Assembly: GCA_900314755.1 (NCBI GenBank)
Contig: OMWH01000004.1
Location: 62,001 to 126,000 of the forward strand
From: an uncultured Prevotellaceae bacterium
GTDB lineage: Bacteria > Bacteroidota > Bacteroidia > Bacteroidales > Bacteroidaceae
Length of the DNA: 64,000 bases
Direction: 5' to 3'
Shown: piece by piece, positions 54,445-63,143 of the stretch
How positions within the stretch are numbered: the first letter of the stretch is position 1
Layout of the letters: each line of letters starts with the position of its first letter
Notes under the pieces: model-generated
Told to the model about the DNA's origin: nothing
Seen by the model: the letters and a program-made list of their open reading frames with translations, nothing else
The model's database searches: none
Position numbers and translations under genes: made by a program

Positions 54445-55327
54445 GTTGTCGTATTTTTAAAGAAGGGAGATGTAAGAATAATAATTGTTTGATACTAAAA
54501 GAACTATGAAGTAATTTCATATCACAAAGAATATCTAGGTAGTATTTGCTATTTTTCCATTCTTTTCTAGATTGACATACTGCTACGGCAAACATATTTG
54601 CTATACGATCTTGAATCATATCAGGTAAATATTCATCATATTGATCTTGAGGTATAGCTGACTTCCTATATTCATTCAATTCATAACAATAATCAGCCGT
54701 CCATTTAAAAATATTACTGGTATGCTCCTCTCCTTTATTATATACTGATTGATAAATTATTTTTACTGGTTTATCTGTCGAGAATACTAATCGTAACCAA
54801 AATATATAATCCTCACCATTAATAATATGACGTGGTAAGTCAAATAAATAGGGTATGACGATAACCTTTCTATATAAGCTACCCCAAGGAACTCCAATTG
54901 TCCCTTCACCTCTTACTGCTAAATGTCTGAAATCAGACATTGGAATTACATCTCGATGCTCATTTAGTAAAGAATATCCATTACCTAAAATAATATCTGT
55001 ATTACTATCTGTCTTCTCATATAAAAGAGCGATTGCTGTTTCTGGTAAAGTATCATCTGAATCTACAAAAGTAATCCATTCCCCATGAGCATTCTCTGCA
55101 CCTATAGAACGTGCTTTTGATCTTCCTTGATTTGGTTGATGAATAACAAGTATTCTATTATCCTTTATGGCATAGTCATCACAGATATTCCCACTTTTGT
55201 CCGAGCTACCATCATCTACTAAAATAATTTCTAAATTAGTAAATGTCTGACTTAATATACTCTGAATACATACAGCTATCGTATCTTCAGAATTATATAT
55301 AGGGACTATGACACTAACATCTGGCAT
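54434..55327 (-). CDS. Family 2 glycosyltransferase
   Basis: The 297-residue protein has the GT-A fold signature of GT2: VSVIVPIYNSEDTIAVCIQS, ILVDDGSSDKSG, NQGRSKARSIG and the metal-binding VDSDD. The C-terminal ~100 residues are helical, without membrane segments. It probably adds a sugar to a surface glycan. Although it faces nadA's 3' side (start one base past the nadA stop) and would be co-transcribed with it, its role fits the neighbouring surface-glycan genes better. It is AT-rich, as is the convergent CotH-like gene. Confidence 0.87.
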   Translation of the reverse strand: MPDVSVIVPIYNSEDTIAVCIQSILSQTFTNLEIILVDDGSSDKSGNICDDYAIKDNRILVIHQPNQGRSKARSIGAENAHGEWITFVDSDDTLPETAIALLYEKTDSNTDIILGNGYSLLNEHRDVIPMSDFRHLAVRGEGTIGVPWGSLYRKVIVIPYLFDLPRHIINGEDYIFWLRLVFSTDKPVKIIYQSVYNKGEEHTSNIFKWTADYCYELNEYRKSAIPQDQYDEYLPDMIQDRIANMFAVAVCQSRKEWKNSKYYLDILCDMKLLHSSFSIKQLLFLHLPSLKIRQLIS

Positions 55328-55328
55328 A

Positions 55329-56321
55329 TTAACTTAATTGGAGCATCCTCTCAATAGGTTTTACTGCTTCTTTTGCTATCTTGGGATCTACCTCAACGGA
55401 GGGCCATTCGTACTTTAAAGCGTTGTAAATCTTCAAGAGACTGTTCATCTTCATATACTGACACTCGTTACAACTGCATTCTAAGCCGCTCTCGCTGATT
55501 TCTGGAGGCACAGGGATAAATTCCTTGTCCGGACAAGTTCGTTGCATCTCGTGCAGAATACCGGCTTCTGTGGCGACGATAAACTGCTTCTTATCACTCT
55601 GCTGTGCATAGTTCAGCATCGTAGCCGTACTTCCTTTCACATCGGCTAAGGCAAGAACAGGACCTTTACACTCCAGATGAGCCATGACGACGGCATCAGG
55701 ATATTGCTTTTTCAACTCAAGGATCTTCGTAGTTGAGAAACGCTCATGGACATGGCAGCCACCATTCCATAACAGCATTTTCCTGCCAGTCACCTCATTG
55801 ATGTAGTTACCAAGGTTATAGTCAGGACCAAAAATCAGTTTGGCATCCTTAGGAAGCTGGTCAACAACCTTCTTGGCATTACCACTGGTAACAACCACGT
55901 CTGTCAATGCTTTGACTGCAGCAGTGGTATTGACATAGCTGATGACCTGATAACCCGGATGCTCCTCTTTATACTTACGCAGATCTTCCGCATTGCAGGA
56001 GTCAGCCAATGAACAACCGGCATTTAGGTCAGGACATAGCACGGTTTTATCTGGAGACAATAGTTTACAGGTCTCTGCCATGAAATGCACACCACACATC
56101 ACCATCATCTTAGCATCAGTCTCTGCAGCCTTACGTGCCAAAGCAAGAGAGTCGCCAACAAAGTCGGCAATGTCCTGTATGTCACCAATGGTATAATAAT
56201 GTGCGAGGATAATCGCATCCTTCTCTTTACAAAGACGACGAATCTCTGCTTTCAAGTCTGTACCCTCAGGTGCCGGCTCGTCAATATAGCCCTGTTTGAT
56301 CCACTCCTTTTTCAACATCAT
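55329..56321 (-). CDS. nadA: Quinolinate synthase A
   Basis: NadA condenses iminoaspartate with dihydroxyacetone phosphate to quinolinate in NAD synthesis, using a [4Fe-4S] cluster. The 330-residue product shows AIILAHYYTIGDIQDIADFVGDS in two parts, VMCGVHFMAETCKLLSP, NAGCSLADSC, the GGCHVHERF region and ECSCNECQYM. The cluster cysteines are therefore all present. nadB and nadC are not adjacent. The start may be ATG 56321 or 56318. A GT2 gene follows directly. Confidence 0.95.
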   Translation of the reverse strand: MMLKKEWIKQGYIDEPAPEGTDLKAEIRRLCKEKDAIILAHYYTIGDIQDIADFVGDSLALARKAAETDAKMMVMCGVHFMAETCKLLSPDKTVLCPDLNAGCSLADSCNAEDLRKYKEEHPGYQVISYVNTTAAVKALTDVVVTSGNAKKVVDQLPKDAKLIFGPDYNLGNYINEVTGRKMLLWNGGCHVHERFSTTKILELKKQYPDAVVMAHLECKGPVLALADVKGSTATMLNYAQQSDKKQFIVATEAGILHEMQRTCPDKEFIPVPPEISESGLECSCNECQYMKMNSLLKIYNALKYEWPSVEVDPKIAKEAVKPIERMLQLS

Positions 56322-56425
56322 AACATTATTATATTTTTTTTTATTTTTTCTTTTAAAATGAAATGAGTATGTTGATATGCCGTTGATAAGTGCATAACTT
56401 TTCAGTTGTTTTCTTGCCAGATAGT

Positions 56426-56686
56426 TTATTCACTTGTTATCTTCAGTCATTCACATACTTTGTGGATACTTTCTTCTTGATTATTAGTCAGATAAGCAGT
56501 TTATCCACAACTTCCGATTTTGGTGCAAAATTACTAAGTTTATATCTTTTTTCATTCTTTTTTAGTGGAAAAGTTGCTAAGAAAGCAGTGATTTATTCTT
56601 TTTATACCCAGATGGAGTAGGGGAGAACTGTGGATTATTTCATATTGCACTATTTATCCACACTGTTTTGCACATACTTATCCACA
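56426..56686. other. Cluster of DnaA boxes in an AT-rich intergenic region (possible replication origin)
   Basis: The nadA-trmH gap (56322-56687) has no gene. It contains three perfect DnaA boxes TTATCCACA (56501-56509, 56654-56662, 56678-56686). Three near matches are also present: TTATTCACT 56426, TGTGGATAC 56461 on the other strand, and TGTGGATTA 56629 on the other strand. The DNA between them is very A/T rich. This is the composition of a bacterial oriC or of a DnaA-titrating/regulated site. No dnaA gene is nearby in the window, so the origin role is only a candidate. Confidence 0.55.
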
Positions 56687-56687
56687 C

Positions 56688-57227
56688 TTATTGTTGATTT
56701 AAGAACAGGTTCTCAGCAAACTTATAGATGATAATACCTGCTGTCACGCTGACATTCATAGAGTGCTTGGTACCTAACTGTGGAATCTCCAGGCATCCGT
56801 CTGAAGCATCAACGACTTCCTGATGGACTCCTTTTACTTCATTTCCTAAGATGACAGCATATTTCTGTTGCTGTTTTGGAATGAAGGTTTGCAGTTTCGT
56901 ACTGTGTTCCACTTGTTCTACGGAGTACACGAAATAACCTTCTTTCTTGAGTTCCTCCACGGCTTCAAGGGTTGTCTTGAAATACTTCCACGAGACACTT
57001 TCCTCAGCTCCTAATGCTGTCTTGTGTATCTCAGTGGATGGAGGTGTCTGACAGATACCACACAGATAAACTGCAGTGACCCTGAAAGCATCGCAGGTAC
57101 GGAATACACTGCCGATATTATACATCGAACGGACATCATCCAATACGACGATAAGGGGTAGTTTCTCTGATGCTTTAAACTCATCTATCGTGAGTCGTTG
57201 CATCTCTATAGTACGTATTTTTCTCAT
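56688..57227 (-). CDS. TrmH/SpoU family RNA 2'-O-methyltransferase
   Basis: The ~179-residue product has the SPOUT fold motifs: VVLDDVRSMYNIGSVFRTCDAF (motif 1, Asn/Arg), AVILGNEVKGV (motif 2) and IPQLGTKHSMNVSVTAGIII over motif 3. It methylates a ribose of tRNA or rRNA; the target is not identifiable. The ATG at 57227 shares a base with the polA stop (TAATG), so it is coupled to polA. Upstream in-frame starts would lie inside polA. Confidence 0.9.
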   Translation of the reverse strand: MRKIRTIEMQRLTIDEFKASEKLPLIVVLDDVRSMYNIGSVFRTCDAFRVTAVYLCGICQTPPSTEIHKTALGAEESVSWKYFKTTLEAVEELKKEGYFVYSVEQVEHSTKLQTFIPKQQQKYAVILGNEVKGVHQEVVDASDGCLEIPQLGTKHSMNVSVTAGIIIYKFAENLFLNQQ

Positions 57228-59992
57228 TAATGTGCCTCCAACCAATTATTACCAAAACCACTGTCTGCCACCAACGGTACTTTCATATCAAAGGCTCCTT
57301 GCATCTCTTCCAATACGATGCGTTCTACTTGCTCTTTCTCTTCTGGGTAGACAGAGAAGTTCAATTCGTCATGTACTTGCAGGATCATCTTACTCTTGAT
57401 ACCTTCTTTCTTAAAGCGTTGGAAGATACGTATCATCGCTACTTTGATGATATCGGCTGCTGTACCTTGTATAGGAGCATTGATGGCGTTTCGCTCTGCA
57501 AATCCTCGCACAACGCTATTAGCACTGTTGATATCCGGAAGATAACGGCGACGACCGAATAGGGTAGTGACGTACCCTTGTTGACGAGCTATCTCCTTGG
57601 ATTTCTCCATGTAGTCATGTACCTGTGGGAAGGTGTCGAAGTAGCCGTCTATCAGTTGTTTTGCCTCTGCCCGGTCGATATCCAGACGCTCGGCAAGACC
57701 AAAAACGGTGATGCCATAGATAATACCGAAGTTAGCACGCTTTGACTTCGTACGCTCGTCACGTGTCACTTCCTCGATGGGTTTCTTATAGATATTGGCA
57801 GCTGTTGCCGCATGGAGATCCTTACCCTCTCGGAACACCTCTATCATATTGTCATCATTACTCAGATGTGCCATCACACGAAGTTCTATCTGACTATAGT
57901 CTGCAGAGAAGAACAAACAACCGGGTTCTGGGATAAACGCCTTACGGATTTCCTTACCATCCTCCCCGCGGATAGGGATGTTCTGCAGGTTAGGGTCTGA
58001 GGAAGACAGTCGTCCCGTAGCGGTAATCGTCTGGTTAAACGAAGTATGGATATGTCCTGTATGTGGGTTAATCAGTTTGGGTAGTGCATCGATATAAGTA
58101 CCGATAAGTTTCTTTAACCCTCTGTGTTCCAGAATGTCAGCTACAATCTCGTGTTTGTTCTTGAGTTGTTGCAGTACCTCTTCAGAGGTCACATACTGAC
58201 CGGTCTTAGTCTTCTTCGCTTTCTCTACGATTTTAAGTTTGTCAAAGAGAATCTCACCTACTTGTTTTGGTGATGCGATATTGAACGGTTGACCGGCGAG
58301 TTCATAGATACGTTGCTCAATCTCGTTCATGCGAGAGGTCAGTTGCTTGGAGGTCTCTGCTAACGAGTCAGTATCCAGGCAGACCCCGTTCATCTCCATT
58401 TCGGCAAGGACAGGCATCAAAGGCATCTCTATCTCATAAAACAACTTCTCAGCACCATATTTCTTCAGTTCCGGTTCGAGTTTGCTCTTGAGTTGTAGTG
58501 TGATATCGGCATCCTCCGCAGCATACTCATAGACATCCTTAGGATCGAGTTCCCGCATCGAACGTTGGTTCTTACCCTTGGGTCCTATCAGTTCATCAAT
58601 ATGGATGGTCTGGTAGTGCAGATAGATCTCTGCCATGTAGTCCATGTTATGACGCAACTCGGGTTGGATGAGATAATGGGCTATCATGGTGTCCCACATT
58701 TTTCCTTTTAGCTCAATGCCATAGTTGCGTAATACCTCCAAGTCGTATTTCAGATTCTGACCCACCTTGAGAATTTCCTCACTCTCATAGACGGGCCGGA
58801 AGATATCGACTCGCTTCTGGGCTTCTTCCCGATTCTCTGGGATGGGGACATAAAATGCCTCATGCTCCTTCACCGCAAAGCTCAATCCTACCAGTTCTGC
58901 GTCAATTGCATTGGTCGAAGTGGTCTCTGTATCTAGACTGAGAATTTTATTTGTAAGAAAAAAGTCACGTAATTTCTTCAAATCTTCTTCATTATCAATG
59001 AGTTGATAGTTGTGAGAGGTTGTTTTTAACGTCTCTAGATTTGAAAATTCTGGCTCGTTCGACCCCACGGGCGCAAATTCGGCAAACAAATCGAGTTGTC
59101 CGTTAACAGGTTTGGACGTTTTTTCAGACTTTTTAAGAATCTTACCAGCAAGGGTCTTAAACTCTAATTCGTCTAAGAGTTTTCCGAGTTCCTCCTCATT
59201 CGGCTCTGAGATTTTCAGTTCGTCGAGATTCAGTTCGATGGGAACATCCGTTTTGATGGTTGCCAAGAATTTCGACATCTTGATATCGTCCACATGTTCT
59301 TCCACTTTTGTCTTGAGGGCACCTTTGATCTCCTCCGTATGTTCCAACATATTCTCAATGGTACCAAACTGGTCGATGAGTTTGACGGCAGTCTTCTCTC
59401 CCACACCCGGACAACCAGGGAAGTTATCTGCTGAGTCACCCATCAACGCAAGGAGGTCGATGACAGCATGTGTCGAAGGAATACCATATTTTGCTTTCAC
59501 CTCTTCTATACCCATGGTCTCATAGCCACCTCCATGTCGGGGACGGAAGATAAAGACATGCTCGTTGACCAACTGTCCGTAGTCCTTATCTGGTGTCAGC
59601 ATATAAGTGGTCACACCTTGAGCCCCTGCTTTCGTGGCAAGGGTACCGATAACATCGTCTGCTTCATATCCGTCAACCTGCAGGATGGGAATATTCCATG
59701 CTTTCAACAAGTCTTTGATGATAGGTACCGCTTTTCGGATATCCTCTGGGGTAGCCTCACGTTGTGCTTTGTAAGCAGGGTAGGCATCACTGCGGAAAGT
59801 AGGACCATGGGGGTCGAAAGCTACTCCCAAGTGGGTTGGTTGCTCTTTGGTGAGCACTTCTTGCAGGGTATTCACAAATCCCACGATGGCAGAGGTGTTA
59901 AGACCTTTCGAGTTAATACGTGGGTTCTTGATGAACGCATAATACGACCGGTAGATGAGTGCATAAGCGTCTAAAAGGAAGAGTTTATCCAT
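57227..59992 (-). CDS. polA: DNA polymerase I
   Basis: The 921-residue product has all three domains. The 5'-3' exonuclease (residues 1-~290) shows LLDAYALIYRSYYAF, GYEADDVIGTLA, TPDKDYGQLV and GDSADNFPGCPGVGEKTA. The 3'-5' exonuclease (~345-520) retains the acidic pair DTETTS (Exo I) and YAAEDADITL (Exo III), so proofreading appears intact. The polymerase has DYSQIELRVMAHLS (motif A), RTKSKRANFGIIYG (motif B) and LQVHDELNF (motif C). It acts in repair and Okazaki-fragment processing. It is followed by the trmH-like gene with a one-base overlap. Confidence 0.97.
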   Translation of the reverse strand: MDKLFLLDAYALIYRSYYAFIKNPRINSKGLNTSAIVGFVNTLQEVLTKEQPTHLGVAFDPHGPTFRSDAYPAYKAQREATPEDIRKAVPIIKDLLKAWNIPILQVDGYEADDVIGTLATKAGAQGVTTYMLTPDKDYGQLVNEHVFIFRPRHGGGYETMGIEEVKAKYGIPSTHAVIDLLALMGDSADNFPGCPGVGEKTAVKLIDQFGTIENMLEHTEEIKGALKTKVEEHVDDIKMSKFLATIKTDVPIELNLDELKISEPNEEELGKLLDELEFKTLAGKILKKSEKTSKPVNGQLDLFAEFAPVGSNEPEFSNLETLKTTSHNYQLIDNEEDLKKLRDFFLTNKILSLDTETTSTNAIDAELVGLSFAVKEHEAFYVPIPENREEAQKRVDIFRPVYESEEILKVGQNLKYDLEVLRNYGIELKGKMWDTMIAHYLIQPELRHNMDYMAEIYLHYQTIHIDELIGPKGKNQRSMRELDPKDVYEYAAEDADITLQLKSKLEPELKKYGAEKLFYEIEMPLMPVLAEMEMNGVCLDTDSLAETSKQLTSRMNEIEQRIYELAGQPFNIASPKQVGEILFDKLKIVEKAKKTKTGQYVTSEEVLQQLKNKHEIVADILEHRGLKKLIGTYIDALPKLINPHTGHIHTSFNQTITATGRLSSSDPNLQNIPIRGEDGKEIRKAFIPEPGCLFFSADYSQIELRVMAHLSNDDNMIEVFREGKDLHAATAANIYKKPIEEVTRDERTKSKRANFGIIYGITVFGLAERLDIDRAEAKQLIDGYFDTFPQVHDYMEKSKEIARQQGYVTTLFGRRRYLPDINSANSVVRGFAERNAINAPIQGTAADIIKVAMIRIFQRFKKEGIKSKMILQVHDELNFSVYPEEKEQVERIVLEEMQGAFDMKVPLVADSGFGNNWLEAH

Positions 59993-60053
59993 AACATTGT
60001 TTATTTTCTGCGTAAAATTACTAAAATATTTTTCAAAATCCCGATATTTTCAC

Positions 60054-60061
60054 TATTTTTG
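60054..60061 (+). promoter_or_regulatory. Promoter -7 box of the polyprenyl synthase gene
   Basis: TATTTTTG matches TAnnTTTG. The ATG at 60080 lies 18 bp downstream, which rules out earlier starts. Confidence 0.65.
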
Positions 60062-60079
60062 TATCAAATTTCAATCATT

Positions 60080-61057
60080 ATGGATTATTTGTCACAGATT
60101 AAGAAGCCCATAGAGCAGGAATTAAACGATTTCATCGAGTTGTTTAACGAGTGTTTGTCGCATGAGGACGGTCTACTTTCTCAAGCGTTGTCGCACATCC
60201 GGCAGCGTGGTGGTAAGAGGATGCGTCCGATGCTGATCTTGTTAGCTGCGAAGAACTATGGGGGTATCTCAAAGGTGACGCAATATGCTGCCGTGGGTCT
60301 GGAGTTGCTGCATACGGCATCGTTGGTGCATGATGATGTGGTGGACGAGAGTGGGGAGCGTCGTGGACAGGCTTCCGTGAATGCGACCTATAATAATAAG
60401 GTAGCCGTATTGGTGGGTGACTATATCCTTTCAACGGCATTGTTGAAGGTGTCGAACACAGGTAACCAGCGCATCGTGGAATACCTTGCGGAACTGGGTC
60501 GTATATTAGCAGCAGGTGAGATACTGCAACTCTCTAATATCCAGAACCAGGAGTTGAGCGAGGAGGTTTATTACCAGGTTATCAAGCAGAAGACGGCAGC
60601 TTTGTTCGAGGCTTGTGCAGCTATCGGTGCTATCTCCGCTGGTGCTTCTGATGAGGAAGTGGAGAAAGCAAGGAAGTTTGGACAGACATTGGGTATCATG
60701 TTCCAGATCCGTGATGATATCTTCGACTATTACGACTCAAAAGATATCGGCAAACCTACTGGTAATGACATGACTGAGGGTAAGTTGACACTCCCTGTTA
60801 TCTATGCGTTGAACAAGGGAGGGTATGAGTCGATGCATACCCTTGCCAAGAAGGTAAAGGCGGGTACCATCAACGCCGATGAGATAGCTGTCTTGGTAGA
60901 GTTCACGAAACAGCAGGGGGGTATCGATTATGCGGAACAGCGTATGCAGGAGTTCAGCGAGGTTTGCATGGAATATATCCGCACGAGTGTCAAAGAAAAG
61001 GCAATCAAGGATGCCTTGACTGCCTATGTCGACTATGTGATAGAGCGTAAGTATTAG
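60080..61057 (+). CDS. Polyprenyl (isoprenoid) diphosphate synthase
   Basis: The 325-residue all-helical product has the two aspartate-rich motifs LVHDDVVDES (FARM, DDxxD) and RDDIFDYYDSKD (SARM), plus GGKRMRPMLILLAA and GKPTGNDMTEGKLTLP. It joins isopentenyl diphosphate units to an allylic primer; the length suggests a long-chain product for menaquinone, but the chain length cannot be fixed from sequence. It is divergent from polA. Its stop overlaps the deoC stop region by four bases on the opposite strand. Confidence 0.92.
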   Translation: MDYLSQIKKPIEQELNDFIELFNECLSHEDGLLSQALSHIRQRGGKRMRPMLILLAAKNYGGISKVTQYAAVGLELLHTASLVHDDVVDESGERRGQASVNATYNNKVAVLVGDYILSTALLKVSNTGNQRIVEYLAELGRILAAGEILQLSNIQNQELSEEVYYQVIKQKTAALFEACAAIGAISAGASDEEVEKARKFGQTLGIMFQIRDDIFDYYDSKDIGKPTGNDMTEGKLTLPVIYALNKGGYESMHTLAKKVKAGTINADEIAVLVEFTKQQGGIDYAEQRMQEFSEVCMEYIRTSVKEKAIKDALTAYVDYVIERKY

Positions 61058-61947
61058 AAGAATTTCGTCTCTTCTCCCGTTATCTCACTTAACAAAAGGT
61101 TTGCCAATCGCGATGTTCCCAAACGGAACCACTGGTTGGTGAGCCATTCTTTTCCTAATACTTCCTTGACGATGGTGTAGTAGATCAAGGCATCCATCAC
61201 ACTGTTGAGTCCACCGGCTGGTTTGAAACCGATCTGTATACCTGTCTTGTCGTAGTATTCCTTAATAGCTTGACACATCACATAGGCTGCCTCCGGGGTA
61301 GCTGCAGGCTCTAACTTTCCAGTACTTGTCTTGATGTAGTCTGCTCCTGCGTACATGGCGATGATAGCTGCTTTCTTGATGTTTGATGCGGTCTTCAGAC
61401 AACCGGTCTCCAATATGACTTTCATCTTATGCTCTCCACAGACAGCTTTCAACTCGGCAATCTCGTCGGCAACATCCTCGTAATTACCACTGAGGAACTT
61501 ACCTACCGGCATGACGATATCTATTTCTGTAGCTCCATCCTTGATGGCAAGTGCCGTCTCTGCTATCTTCACCTCTATCAGAGCCTGTGACGAGGGAAAA
61601 CTACCTGATACACAGGCTATTTCTACTCCGTCGACTTCCAGGGTCTCTGCTACTGTCTTGGCAAAACAGGGATATACGCAGATGGTGGCGACATGGGGCA
61701 GGTCAGGGTAGGTCTCGTCAAACTGGTTGACACGCTCTGTGAAAGCCATCACACTCTCTTCTGAGTCGGTGGTCTTGAGGGTCGTCAACTCGACACTTCC
61801 CATGAGGAATTTCTTTACCTCAGGAGTGTCGTTCTCATGTACTTTCTCTGCGATGATCTTGCGGACGGCATTGCGTACTTCCTCGTCGCTGATATTGGTA
61901 TCGTAAAGGTTCAAAGCCTTCTCATACTTATTCTCTGTCTGTTCCAT
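61054..61947 (-). CDS. deoC: Deoxyribose-phosphate aldolase
   Basis: DeoC cleaves deoxyribose 5-phosphate to acetaldehyde and glyceraldehyde 3-phosphate in deoxynucleoside breakdown. The 298-residue product has the TIM-barrel motifs VATICVYPCF, the EIDIVMPVGKFLSGNY region, KVILETGCL, the Schiff-base lysine in YIKTSTGK and GFKPAGGL. I chose ATG 61947 (MEQTENKYEKAL), four bases after the mazG stop. The frame continues upstream through mazG, but that part is a shadow. It is the last gene of the dtd-membrane protein-mazG-deoC unit. Confidence 0.95.
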   Translation of the reverse strand: MEQTENKYEKALNLYDTNISDEEVRNAVRKIIAEKVHENDTPEVKKFLMGSVELTTLKTTDSEESVMAFTERVNQFDETYPDLPHVATICVYPCFAKTVAETLEVDGVEIACVSGSFPSSQALIEVKIAETALAIKDGATEIDIVMPVGKFLSGNYEDVADEIAELKAVCGEHKMKVILETGCLKTASNIKKAAIIAMYAGADYIKTSTGKLEPAATPEAAYVMCQAIKEYYDKTGIQIGFKPAGGLNSVMDALIYYTIVKEVLGKEWLTNQWFRLGTSRLANLLLSEITGEETKFF

Positions 61948-61951
61948 TTTC

Positions 61952-62272
61952 TTATAATTTGTCGTTGTTGATATGTCGTGTCTTGTCTCTCTTTGTCTTC
62001 TTCTCGATATTCTTCTGGAGTTCCTCTGTGAGGTCAATGCCGGTCTGGTTGGCAAGACAGAGCAGTACCCACAGCACGTCAGCCATCTCGTCTCCCAGGT
62101 TGTCTTTCTCTCCTGGTTTAAAGCTCTGGTCACCATATTTTCGTGCGATGACACGAGCTAGTTCTCCCACTTCCTCTGTTAATACTGCCATATTGGTCAG
62201 TTCAGAGAAATACCTTACTCCGTATGTCTTAATCCACTGGTCTACAGTGTCTTGTGCCTCCCGTATCGTCAT
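61952..62272 (-). CDS. MazG-like nucleotide pyrophosphohydrolase
   Basis: This is a 106-residue single-domain MazG/all-alpha NTP pyrophosphatase. Family metal-binding pattern: LTEEVGELARVIAR (ExxE) and LGDEMADVLWVLLCLAN (ExxD). It hydrolyses NTPs or modified dNTPs to monophosphates; the substrate is unknown. Its start overlaps the preceding small membrane protein by four bases, and deoC follows four bases after its stop. This fits a nucleotide-housekeeping cluster. Confidence 0.9.
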   Translation of the reverse strand: MTIREAQDTVDQWIKTYGVRYFSELTNMAVLTEEVGELARVIARKYGDQSFKPGEKDNLGDEMADVLWVLLCLANQTGIDLTEELQKNIEKKTKRDKTRHINNDKL

Positions 62273-62517
62273 CTTCTTGTCAGCATGTTGAAAAGCAGTA
62301 ATGCAATAGCGAGCAGGACGATAATAATCGCTTGTTTGTTCTCCCGCTCATATTCTTTCCAATGGAAAGCTCTATACAGGAAAACGACCACCCACAGGAG
62401 TATTCCGAAGACGCAAGGCCATACACCGAAATTAGATCCCGATGTCAAGCTGATGATAAAGCCTACAAACATCAGGATGATTCCCGATATCTCTATTTCT
62501 CTTAGATATTTCTTCAT
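62269..62517 (-). CDS. Small membrane protein of unknown function
   Basis: The 82-residue product has three hydrophobic segments (GIILMFVGFIISL, WPCVFGILLWVVVFLY and AIIIVLLAIALLLF) separated by short charged loops. It ends in LTRR and has no signal peptide cleavage site. I do not recognise a family. It is tightly packed between dtd (one-base gap) and mazG (four-base overlap), so it is very likely a real, co-transcribed gene. Confidence 0.75.
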   Translation of the reverse strand: MKKYLREIEISGIILMFVGFIISLTSGSNFGVWPCVFGILLWVVVFLYRAFHWKEYERENKQAIIIVLLAIALLLFNMLTRR

Positions 62518-62518
62518 A

Positions 62519-62971
62519 TTATTCTTTGTTTTTGGTATCCATGCAAATAGTGACGGGACCGTCGTTGAGCAGTTCCACCTTCATGTCAGCACCGAACTCT
62601 CCAGTGCCTACGGGTTTGCCGATCGCTGTACTGAGTTTCGAGCAGAACTCGTTATAGAGGGGGATGGAATGCTCGTGGCTTCCAGCTTTAAACCAGCTGG
62701 GACGGTTGCCTTTCTTGTAGCTGGCGAAGAGGGTGAATTGACTGACCACTAAAGCCTCTCCACCAATGTCCATGATGGAGCGGTTCATGACATGATTCTC
62801 GTCATCGAAAACACGCAGTGCTGCAACCTTCTTGACGAGCCAGTCAACATCCTCGCTGGTATCCTCGTCGCAAACTCCCAGCAGGATCAAAAACCCTTGC
62901 TGGATGGCACTATGTACCTCTCCGTCTATCGTCACACTGGCATGCTGTACACGTTGTATTACTATTCTCAT
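62519..62971 (-). CDS. dtd: D-aminoacyl-tRNA deacylase
   Basis: DTD removes D-amino acids and glycine wrongly attached to tRNA. The 150-residue product starts MRIVIQRVQHASVTIDGE. It has the active-site motif SQFTLFASYKKGNRPSW (family S-Q-x-T) and the second motif NDGPVTICMDT (cross-subunit G-x-P), then a short charged tail. It is transcribed from the shared extended promoter, only four bases downstream of the -7 box, so the transcript is probably leaderless. It is the first gene of the dtd-to-deoC unit. Confidence 0.96.
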   Translation of the reverse strand: MRIVIQRVQHASVTIDGEVHSAIQQGFLILLGVCDEDTSEDVDWLVKKVAALRVFDDENHVMNRSIMDIGGEALVVSQFTLFASYKKGNRPSWFKAGSHEHSIPLYNEFCSKLSTAIGKPVGTGEFGADMKVELLNDGPVTICMDTKNKE

Positions 62972-62975
62972 GCTG

Positions 62976-63007
62976 CAAAGGTACGATTAAGTGAGAAGAA
63001 AACCAAA
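62976..63007 (-). promoter_or_regulatory. Shared extended promoter, dtd copy
   Basis: On the minus strand: TTTGG (63007-63003), 19-nt spacer with CTCACTTAATCG, TACCTTTG (62983-62976). Spacer length and core match the prmC, mutS and leuS copies. Confidence 0.85.
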
Positions 63008-63143
63008 AGTTTTTTGGGTTTTCTCGAAAGGGAATACCTTCGACCGCCAGGTCAAAAGGTAAACAAAAACTATGATAATGTTTGTTATTTGACGCTATTT
63101 ATGATGATATAGCATAGCTGATGAGTTGTAAAGTAGTATTTGC

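Noticed and set aside
61948-62154. N-terminal extension of deoC through mazG
   Set aside because: DeoC homologues start near MEQTENKYEKAL; the extension is basic, low-complexity sequence overlapping the real mazG gene.
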